Shown here one piece after another: positions 32,530 to 41,276 of a stretch of DNA of 64,000 nucleotides (position 1 is the first letter of the stretch; each line of letters starts with the position of its first letter). Position numbers and translations under genes: made by a program. The stretch is taken from NCBI GenBank assembly GCA_016271365.2, contig JADMNL010000028.1, forward strand, positions 53,710,001 to 53,774,000, read 5' to 3'. The DNA comes from Neoceratodus forsteri. Taxonomy: Eukaryota; Chordata; Ceratodontiformes; Ceratodontidae. Below the pieces are notes generated by a model. That model did not search any database, was not told the DNA's origin, and worked only from the letters and a program-made list of their open reading frames with translations.

Positions 32530-33470
32530 TTGAGCAGGGGAACAGACATGTTTGGAGTGGTGCAGTGTAGTGGTTGTGGAGCAGCTGTCTTCGGGAAGAC
32601 ATTCTGGAGGCTGCGATGCTGCCCTATCTGCATTCTCCTCTCTGGGCTGAGGAAGGACATTGCCTTTCTCTGAGCAGAGCTGGCCAAGCCCCAACCAGAG
32701 ACTACCAGGTGCACAACCTGTAACCTCAAAGAATGCCGGGAAGAGAAGTGATTGGACTATGGTGGCTCTGGGGGGGGGGGTGAAAGCACATCCCCCAACT
32801 GGTTCTGCTTAGTAACTCCCACACTGTTTTGGAGGAATTGGAAAGCCCTAACCAGAAACTTGAGGTTGGGGTCAGGGAGGATGGGAGGGTCCTGCAGGAT
32901 GAAGCTTCAGGAAGGGAGGCAGGGTTCCCCAGACAATGGGAAGCTTCTCTTGGGGGGGACTGTATTGTCCAGGAAGTGGAGATAGAGACATCTAGCAGTG
33001 CAGAGTCAGAGATCAAATGCATCCCTGGAAGCACTGCATAGAGGGACGGGAAGCAGATCCATAGGATTGCTAGGCAATAGCTAGGAGGGAGCAGCTGGAT
33101 GTCATTGTCCACCTGGGGAACAATGACATGCCCAAGAGGTGTGGAGTTAGCCAGAGTCCAGGAGGTTTTAGGAAGCTGGGGGAAATCTAAAATAGCTAGC
33201 ATGCCCCATCTTATTCTTGGAGGTTCTACCTGTCCAGAGCACAGGGCAAGCTAGAGCACGCCACATCCAAACCTTCAACTCCTGGTTGAAGGATTGGTAT
33301 GGAAGGAAGGGTTTGGGCTTCATAGGGGACTGAGGCCTGACATGGGCCGATGTGAGCTTATATAAGGAGGACAGCCTGTATCTGTCCAAGAAGGGGACCG
33401 TGATCCTTACTGAGAACTTTACATGCTTCAGCTGTGAGCATTTAAACTGATCAAGGGGGAGAGCCAAGGG
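32530..33470 (+). pseudogene. CR1 ORF1 with zinc-knuckle-like head and SGNH esterase domain
   Basis: The head reads VQCSGCGAAVF...WRLRCCPICILLSGL (C-x2-C...CC-x2-C) followed by a short coil (LRKDIAFL-x-AELAKP). A middle FTVLEELESPN-type segment follows. The hydrolase part has VIVHLGNNDM near 33,095 (block III, normally G-T-N-D). It continues to LNSWLKDWYG and DSLYLSKKG near 33,365-33,400, where the family has D-x-L-H-L with the catalytic D-x-x-H; here the histidine position reads Y. CR1 ORF1 esterases are thought to act on membrane lipids. Stops (for example near 32,660 and 33,190) break the frame. Confidence 0.72.
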
Positions 33471-33679
33471 TATCAGGAGGCTTAAGAACATTCCCCCTCA
33501 TGGGAACATGCAGGAATGTAAGTGACTACAGGAACAGCTGAAGCAGGCAGGGATGGGAAGCAGGCAAGGAATGTATAATGAGTGATACAATGGGGGGTGA
33601 GAGTACATAGGAAAGGAAACCAGGGTGGGTGGGAAGACACTGGAGAGGGAGAACAAGAACAGTCAGCGGGCAGACTGTG

Positions 33680-34360
33680 AAACATGGAAAGTTATGTCAA
33701 AAGGAATGCCCATAGCCTAGGAAATAAAGTTCTACACCTGTAGGCCTTGCTGGCAGATGCAGACCTTGACATAGCAGCAATAAAAGAGACGTGGTACTCT
33801 GCTAATCATGGCTGGGAACTCAGTGTACTAGGCCGTGCACTGTTCAGGAGGAAGAGGGAGGGTAAAAAGGCTGGGGGAGTGGCCTTGTACATCAGAGATG
33901 GTATAAAGGCTACAGAGGTTTGAGGAAGACGGGGAGGCTGCACTAATGTTAGTCACCCTGGAGCCAGGGAATAGAACAGCAATATGCACAGGGGTGATCT
34001 ACAGACCTCTGACAAAGAAGGAGGAAGTAGACAGGAAACCAGTGGAGAACATACATGACATGGCTGCCAAAGGTGAAATCTGGCTACTGGGGGATTTCAA
34101 TATGCCGGTCGTAAATTGGGCCACCCAGGCAGCTGTTTCAGCCCAGCACAGCCATCCTTGAATCCCTGCAGGTGGCTGGACAGGCAGTTGGTGCATGAAG
34201 CAACCAGGGACAAGCTGATTCTGGACCTGGTATGAACCAATAGGAACAGAGTTGAAGAAATGCAGGTAGATGGGCACATTGGGTCCAGTGGCCACCACAA
34301 GGTGTGGTTCAGCATGGAGGCATGGACTCATTTAAGCCACACAATGGCAAGAGTATTAGA
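33680..34360 (+). pseudogene. CR1 ORF2 endonuclease (copy D)
   Basis: This is an apurinic/apyrimidinic-like endonuclease that would nick the target. The visible order is IAAIKETWYSANHGWEL (catalytic glutamate), GGVALYIRDGIKATEV, then in frame 33,946-34,161 AICTGVIYRPLTKKEE and LLGDFNMPVVNW (catalytic D and N). Near 34,270 comes HIGSSGHHKVWFS, where the S-D-H motif has G in place of D. Several frame changes and stops make it inactive. Confidence 0.78.
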
Positions 34361-35101
34361 TCTCATGAGGGCAGATTTCACTGAAATATGTAGATATATA
34401 CAGTACAAGCAGTCCTGGGAAGGTAGGAGTAATAGAGAGGATGCAGGAACAATGGGAGAAACTGAAAGGAGCCACAGTGGAGATAACAAACCAATGCATT
34501 AGGATAGTGGCCAAAGGGAAAAGAAGAAGGAAACTACTATGGTTCTTCAAAGAGGTGGGGTACAAAGTCAAGGCTAAAAGGCTGAGTTTCAGGCAATATA
34601 AGGGGAGCCAAAGGGAGGAGGACAGGGAGCTGTACCGTGAGTGTCTAAGGGAAGCAGGGAAGGCTGTTAGGAGAGCGATGATGCAGACAGAAGAGGGTTT
34701 AGCATGGTCTGTAAACAAAGGGGATAAGGGGATTTTATAGGTTCATCAGTGAAAGAAGAAAAAACGAGGGGATTGTGAGGCGCAAAGGGGAGAAGGAAGA
34801 GTGTAAGGAGGGAGATCTGGACAAGCAAAACACAGAACAAATACTTCTGCTCAGTATTCACTAAGGAGGGGGAGGCTGAAGGACCATAGCTGGTTATAGA
34901 GGCAATGGGACGGGCGCTGTAGACACCTGCCATTTCACAGTGGAGTGAGTTCTGGAGAAACTCACAAATCTGAAGGTGGATAAGACCATGGGGCCAGACG
35001 ACATTCACCCGAGCTGAGAAGGGAACTAGCAGCACCACTGGCAGCCCTGTTCACAGAGTTACTCAACACGAGTGTGGATCCAGAGGACTGGAGAACGGCT
35101 T

Positions 35102-35700
35102 ATAGAAAAATAGAAATAGACTTTGACGGCAGATAAGGACCACTTGGCCCACCCAGTCTGCCCATTTCCCTACCTACTGGATAAGCTGCAGATTCTAGTT
35201 AACCAACAGCCTACTTCCTGCAACCCCCCACTATAATTGCCTTATGTCTGTCCCATGCATGTTTGAATTCCCCACTGTTTTAGACTCCACAACCTCTCCA
35301 GGAAGGCGGTTCCATGCGTCCACCACTCTCTCTGTGAAAAAGAATTTCCTCACATTACCCCTGAGCCGTCACCCCTCTAACTTTAAATTGTGCCCCTGTT
35401 CTTACACATCTCTTTCTGAAAGATGCTACCCTCCTGGACTTTGTTGATTCCTTGAGGTACTTAAAAGTTTCTATCATGTCCCCCTGTCCCTCCTTTCATC
35501 AAGGGTATACATATTAAGCTCTCAGTCTCTCTTCATATGGTTTCTGATGTAGACCCTCCACCATTTTAGTTGCCCTCCTCTGAACTGCTTCCATCCTGTC
35601 TGTCTCATAGATGAGGTCTCCAAAACTGCACGCAGTACTCCAGATGGGGTCTCACCAACTGTCTGTATAGAGGGATAACCACTTCCCTTTTTATGTTTGC
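35102..35700 (-). mobile_element. CR1-like LINE copy E, 3' fragment
   Basis: The 3' tail lies at the left (ATAGAAATAGACTTTGACGGCAG), followed by the complement of the CR1 3' UTR and C-terminal codons (…FFTERVVDAW-type text near 35,320). It breaks off at about 35,700. It butts against copy D with two to three bases of ambiguity, consistent with copy E having inserted into or terminated copy D. Confidence 0.8.
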
Positions 35701-36435
35701 TTGCATGCATGTGCAAAAAACATAGTGCCATCATCGGAGATTTCTGAGATGTGTCACCTCCTCCTCCAATTCAGTCAGTGTGTTGGCAGGCGCGGCCCCT
35801 GTAAGCCAATGCATTCTGGAGCTGTCTATGACAAGCTCCAAAATGTAGTGGTATACAGTTCAAAGGGAGCTACGGTTGAGTGAGCAGCGATAAGATATCG
35901 CCTGCTCGCGAGCAGCTCCCCTCAACACACACACACACTGCGCCATAGCGGGGCGTCGCCTCCCCCGCACGCACGCACTGAATAGCCAACGGGGGTGCCC
36001 AATCCCCATCGGCTGTGCCTGCGCTTCCCCGCCCATCTCCCCCTCAAAGCTTTTGTGCCACGCTGGGAGCCCACCCCAGTGTGGCAATCCATACTTTGGC
36101 TAGACAGGGGTGCCCAATCCCCGCCGGCTGAACGGCCCCTCAACCATCCTTGTGCAATGCTGGGAGCCCACCCCAGCGTGACAAATGTCCCTCGTCGTTT
36201 TTTTTGTTTTTAACCTGTAAAGAATAAGCGTCCCAGACCCCCCTCCCCCCACAGCCGCACCACCCTGCGCGCCACTCCAGCCTCCCTACAATTCTCACCC
36301 CATACTTACCTCCGGACCTTGGCGCGACGATCTTCGTGGACTAGGAACACGCGCACTTTTCAAAGCCGACCGTGAACTGAGGAAATGCCAGTAAGCTGTA
36401 TAATGGGCTAGATAGGGGGTTCAACTTTGTTGCAT
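35701..36435. repeat. GC- and CpG-rich patch with imperfect internal repeats
   Basis: From about 35,880 to 36,360 the sequence is unusually CpG-rich for the window. Two related segments contain GGGGTGCCCAATCCCC (35,992 and 36,107) and GCTGGGAGCCCACCCCAG (36,061 and 36,160), roughly 100-115 bp apart. I see no coding frame or promoter elements that I would trust. It may be an unrecognised element or an element's CpG-rich end. Confidence 0.5.
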
Positions 36436-38884
36436 ATCTCATGCATTTTTGGGAATTTTGCACAAATTTTCAACATGAGGTTTTGGGACCCCTTCTCATG
36501 AATGATGTCACTGTCATGGCATTGTTCTGACCCAAGGTGATTTGCAGTCACTGCGCTGAATTCACCCTTCAGGCCTGAATAACCATGACAGTGACATCAC
36601 TCATGAGAAGGGGTCCTAAAACCCCCATGTTGAAAATTTTGTTAAAAATTCAAACAATGACTGTTTTACTATGCGGCGCTAAGCAGTTCCCACGTAGGCT
36701 AGTAAGTTCATGGATTTCAATATTTTCACCCAAATTTTCAACTTGCCATTTTACCACACCTTCTTATGAGTAGCCAGCTGTCATTTTCATATCTGACCCA
36801 AAATGTGTTTCTGCTCATGTAGCGTACAATGGCGCAGTCGGTGTGCAAAATCAATGTAATGGATAAATTAAGAAAATCACAGTGACACTGTTCATGAGCA
36901 GAGGTCTTAAATGGCTATGTTGAAAATTTGGTGAAAAAATTCCTAAAAATGACTGTTTTACGAGCGTGTGTATACAGTTCCTACGCATGCTCAGTAAGGT
37001 CGCGAAATTTTCAATATTTTCACTCCAGATTTTCAACATTGCCATTTTATCACACCTTCTTATGAGTAGTAGAGCTGCCATTTTTCACATCTCACCCAAA
37101 ACATGTTTACGCCCATGTAGCTATAATGGCGCAGTTGGTGTGCAAAATCAATGTCACGGATAAATTAAGAAAAATCACAGTGACCTGTTCATGAGCAAAG
37201 GTCTTAAAATGGCTATGTTGAAAATTTGGTGAAAAATCTTAAACATGACTGTTTTACGAGCTGCAGTGTTGCAGTTCCTACGCATGCTCGTAAGGCTTCA
37301 AATTTTCTAATATTTTCACTCCAGATTTTCAACATTGCTATTTTATCACACCTTCTTATGAGTAGTAGAGCTGGCTATTTTTCACATCTCACCCAAAACG
37401 TAGCTCACTCATGTAGCGACAGTGGCGCAGTCGGTGCAGAAATCAATGTACGGACAAATTAAGAAACCCAGTGGCACTGTTCATGAGCAGAGGCCTAAAA
37501 TGGCTATGTTGAAAATTTGGTGAAAAATTCCTAAAATGACTGTGTTATGAGCGTGTAGTGACAGTTCCTATGCATGCTCAATAAGTTTGCATATTTAATA
37601 TTTTCATCCAGATTTTCAACATTGCCATTTTATTACACTTCCTTATGAACAGTACAGCTGCAATTTTTCATATGTCGCCCAAAATGTGTTTTCGCACATG
37701 TAGCGCACAATGGTGCTGTTGGTGTGTGAAAGCAATGTTTGGGACAGATTAAGAAAATCAGTTACACTGTTCATGAGCAGAGGTCTTAAAATGGCTATGT
37801 TGAAAATTTGGTGACAAAAGTCCATAAAATGACTGTGTTACGAGTGAGCATTGCGCAGTTTCCACGCACCCTCGCTATTTCATGACTTTGTAAAATTTTC
37901 AGTCAGATTTTCACCAGTGCCATTTTTCCACACTTCCTTATGAACATGTACAGCTGTCATTTTTTCACAACATGGTTGAAGTGTGTTTCACACTTCAGCG
38001 CAGAGATGCGTGGGTCGCTGTGGAAAATCATTGTTCGCACAGATAAAGAAAATCACAGTGACACTGTTCATGATCGGAGGCACCAAAATGCCTGAGTTGA
38101 CAATCTGCTGTAAAAAATCCCCAACCTAATTATATTACGGATGTGCGTTGCACAGTTTCTATGTACGCTTGTGACTTCACCATTTTTTTAAATATTTTTA
38201 CTACAGATTTGCAACATTGCCATTTTTTACACCTCCCCATGAACAGTACAGCTGTCATTTTTGACATCCTGTTCGGAATGTTTTTGCACCTGTGGTGCTA
38301 AATGCTGTAATCACTGTGCATAAGCAGCTTTCGGCTAACAAACTGATATTCCCCTCGTTCATGAGGTGGGGTCACAAAAACATGTTGAATATTTGAGTGA
38401 AAATACCAACAAATGCCTGAGGTATTAGGGTTTCCACCATAACGCCCAACCCTGTAGAGAATAATAGGTATCAGGGTGTGACTTGGGATTCTTGCCTGTG
38501 ATGCTCATACCATTCCACACCCCTGCAGTCAGTGAGAGGCATCAAGGTATGCCTTGGACTCTTCGCCCCAAACTTCACCCCATTCTCCTATATTGCACCC
38601 ATCTCACCATATTTCCTAATGAAATGGGTGCGAAAGGCCAAAGACCCTAAGGAACACCGTGACACTTGTCAGTGTCTGCAGGGTGGGGTGTGTGAAATGG
38701 CATGGCCGTTATGCCTGACAAACCCAAACGCACACCCCAATGCCTGTCACCCTCTGCAGGGTGGTGGTGGGTTGGCTTCAGTTCAATACTTCACTGCCAT
38801 TCTATTATGCAGCTCTGTAACTTATACTACCACTGCCAATGCCAGCAAGCAAACATTCGGCATTGACAATGCTTGTTCTACTTG
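36436..38884 (+). repeat. Satellite-like array of about 292-bp monomers plus unique tail
   Basis: The TTCATGAGC marker (or its variant) recurs at about 36,600, 36,891, 37,188, 37,480, 37,770, 38,067 and 38,358, giving periods of 290 to 297 bp. Each monomer contains ATTTTCAACATTGCCATTTTA, a TTCTTATGA phrase, GGCGCAG and GGTGTGCAAAATCAATGT, and AATGACTG near the unit boundary. Monomers differ by small indels. After 38,400 a unique 480-bp tail matches 400-930. No coding function is evident. Confidence 0.88.
36445..36655. repeat. Inverted repeat at the left edge of the satellite array
   Basis: TTTTCAACATGAGG...GACCCCTTCTCATGAATGATGTCACTGTCATG (36,467-36,518) is mirrored by 36,582-36,640, around a spacer of roughly 60 bp. 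The right arm is in the normal orientation of the array monomers, so the left arm is an inverted monomer piece. Confidence 0.75.
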
Positions 38885-40261
38885 TGATGCCCTCCCTATG
38901 CATCCCAGTATCCCCTGGCTCTCCTTACTGACTTCTCACATTGCTTACCCACCTTTAGGTCATCTGATATTACTACACCCAGATCCCTTTCCATTATTGT
39001 TGTCGTTAGTACCTCCCCTGCTATTGTGTACTCTTCTCCTGGATTTTTATTTCCCAGGTGCATTACTTTGCACTTCTTTTCACTGAATCTAAGTTGCCAT
39101 ATGTCTGACCATTCCCTCCAACCTTGCCAAGTCCTTTCTCATCCTTTCTACCCCCACACTTGTGTATCCAACTCTGTTCTTTGTCATCTGAGAAGGATAC
39201 CTTTCCTTCCAGACCCTCTGCAATGTCACCTATAAAGGCGTTAAAGAGGACTGGACCCAGTACTGAGCCCCAAGGTACTCCATTAGTAACCCCCTTTCTT
39301 CAGAATGTGTTCCATTCACTATTACCTTCTGTGTCCTGTTGTGCAGCTAGTTTGTTACCTCAGGCTACCACCCTGGGACCCACTCCCAGGCTGGCTAACT
39401 TGATTATTAATCTTTTGTGCAGGACTGTGTCAAATGCCTTGCTAAAGTCTAGGTAGGCCATATCCACAGCCCTTCCCTGGTCTATTACTTTGGTCACCCA
39501 ATCAAAGAAGTTGATTAGATTCATCTGATATGACCTTCCTGCTGTGAATCCATGCTGCTTTGGGTCCTGTGCCCCGCTGGCCTCTAGGTTCTCAACAATT
39601 CTTTCTTTCAGAAGTGATTCCATCATTTTCCCCACTACTGAGGTCAAACTAACAGGTCTGTAGTTTCCTGCTTCTGCCTTGCTCCCACTTTTGTGAAGGG
39701 AATCACATCTGCCCTCCTCCAGTCCTCAGATACCACCTATCTTCCCATGATTTGTTAAAAAAAAGTGTGGTTAGTGGTGTCACTAGGTCCTCCCTTGGCT
39801 CTTTTAGGATTCTAGGGTGAATCCCGTCAGGCCCCATTGCTTTGTCCACCTTGAGTTTTGGAGTTCTTTCAGTACTCTTTCTTCTGTAAATGGACTGGCG
39901 TCAACCCCACTATCCAGAGTGCTTCTACTGTTTGGTTTAGGCAACTCCTCCTCTTCTTTTGTGAATACTGAGCAAAAGTATTCATTCAGTATCTCCGCCT
40001 TTTCACTGTCTCCCGCTGCCCACCTCCCCTCTCCTTTATTAATCTTCACTATCCCTCCCTTAACCTTTCTATGCTCCCTAATGTACCTATATAAGGTTTA
40101 TCCCCCTTCTTAACTGAATTGGCTCTCTTTTTCCTCGGTTTGGGCCTTGCTTTTCTGACTGCCTTCCCAGCTTCTTTCTGCTTTAATTGATACATTTCCC
40201 TGTCGTGCTCCGTCTGTGATTCCTTATACTTTTTGAATGCAGCCTTTTTCTCCTTAAATAT
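38885..40261 (-). mobile_element. CR1-like LINE copy F, internal fragment
   Basis: This minus-strand copy is truncated at both ends. Its right (5') edge at about 40,261 joins a DIRS Gag frame. Its left edge joins the satellite tail without the usual CR1 3' UTR. It is close to copy A in sequence and is therefore from the same subfamily. Confidence 0.85.
39140..40190 (-). pseudogene. CR1 ORF2 RT fragment (copy F)
   Basis: The frame 39,804-40,049 gives EKAEILNEYFCSVFTKEEEELP and TEERVLKELQ. The frame 39,360-39,647 gives VVGKMMESLLKERIV, QHGFTAGRSYQMNL and AYLDFSKAFDTVLH (palm with the first catalytic aspartate). The FADDT region near 39,190 is recognisable only with frame changes. This is an inactive copy. 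Confidence 0.83.
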
Positions 40262-40989
40262 TCGATCTCCTCCACTTGCTCTGTTGTGGCAATATCCAGA
40301 GCATCTGCCATCTTCCTCACAAAAGAAAAATGTGAGGAGAAGTCTTTGGACACCCTGGGAGGTGAACCAAAGTCCTGCTTAGGGGACTCTTCGGGGGGGG
40401 AGATAGGCTCATCCTCCTCATATGGCTTATCCTCCTCAATAGATTGTTGCTCTGGTGAAGAGGGCAACACTGCACTGCCAGCCTGGTGACCCAGGGAAGG
40501 GGCAGGAGGCTGAGGGATGATGTTTTGCAGGGCTCAAATAATTTTGAATGCCTGGACCATCTCCTGAGCCGAAGGCATTGCAGGCACCTGCGCAGAAGTG
40601 CCTGATTTAGCAGGAGAGGGTTCTGCATGCCTAAGCTTCTTAGCCTTTGAGGGAACCAGGGAGTCAGCCGGTTCTTTGCCACTTTTTGCCCCTTTTTCGT
40701 CTGCATCGGGGCAGGGGTAAGTACACCTGTGGGTTCAGCCACAACAGACTGGGGTGTCAGCTGGTCAGAGCTGAAGGGACCCCTAGGAAACTTTTTATTC
40801 AGCCTTTCAAAGCGTTTTTCCACGGTTTTATCAGGGAAAGTTTTACAGACGTCACATTCTTGGTCAAGATGTTCAAAACCCAGACAAGCTACACATAATG
40901 TGTGCTTGTCTGCCTTAGCAAACATCTCCACACTTTAGACAATTTTTAAAACTGGGCACTCTGGTTCTCTTTTTAGGTTTCTCTGCCAT
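40262..40989 (-). pseudogene. DIRS Gag-like ORF1, second lineage
   Basis: The start codon is at 40,989-40,987 (minus): MAEKPKKRTRVPSFKNCLKCG. A two-base loss near 40,935 breaks the frame, and the reading then resumes in 40,317-40,931: MFAKADKHTLCVACLGFEHLDQECDVCKTFPDK. The cysteine/histidine spacing is the same as in copies 1 and 2 (AKADSHTTCVYCLGFDHL). An acidic Pro/Glu-rich stretch (40,183-40,470 frame) follows, ending where CR1 interrupts. Confidence 0.75.
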
Positions 40990-41175
40990 GGTGAAGCCAA
41001 AGTAGAAAAAACACCAACCGCTAAGAAAGAAATACTGCTGCGGTTATTTTATCAAACACTTTTTTTGCGGTCGGTTCCGGAACAGATAGGAACCGAACCA
41101 GGAGATGTGAAAATAAACCGGTTCAGCGATTCTGTAACCAAGAAAAAACAGATACAATTACAATTTGAAAAGACA
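40262..41175 (-). mobile_element. DIRS-like element of a second lineage, 5' part
   Basis: This is a Gag start plus upstream non-coding DNA of a DIRS relative, clearly divergent from copies 1 and 2. It is cut on the left by CR1 copy F and on the right by the split-repeat element at 41,176. The upstream part (41,035-41,125) carries AACCG/CGGTT motifs, including AACCGGTT. Possible continuation beyond the split-repeat element is noted at 45,776. Confidence 0.72.
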
Positions 41176-41176
41176 A

Positions 41177-41276
41177 TTGGAGGGAGGAGCCCGGGATTAT
41201 GTGGGGGAAGAGCTCCTCCCCCACAGCCTATTTAAATGAGGCATATGTCCCCCGCTCTGCTTAGAGCGAGTCGCAT
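41177..41276 (+). repeat. Split repeat A1
   Basis: This matches 45,412-45,501 with about 90% identity plus several single-base gaps in C/G runs. Landmarks are AGGGAGGAGCC, GGGATTATGTGGGG, CAGCCTATTTAAATGAGGC and CTTAGAGCGAGTCGC. The TTTAAAT box in a GC-rich context could be a core promoter. Similarity stops at GTCGC. Confidence 0.85.

Larger units (their letters stand above)
32520..35099 (+). mobile_element. CR1-like LINE copy D (ORF1, EN and RT start)
   Basis: This is the most 5'-extended CR1 in the window. It contains ORF1, the endonuclease and the beginning of RT. It stops at 35,099, inside the block corresponding to DWR-x-A, directly against the 3' end of a minus-strand CR1 (copy E). The order of domains matches full-length CR1. 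Many stops are present. Confidence 0.82.

Noticed and set aside
35860..36213. Promoter CpG island of a nearby gene
   Set aside because: No coding exon or splice-competent frame follows on either side; subrepeats suggest an element.
36436..38400. CRISPR-like array of regularly spaced repeats
   Set aside because: Whole 290-bp monomers are similar along their length, with no short repeat/unique spacer pattern, and the context is a vertebrate genome. It is satellite-like DNA.
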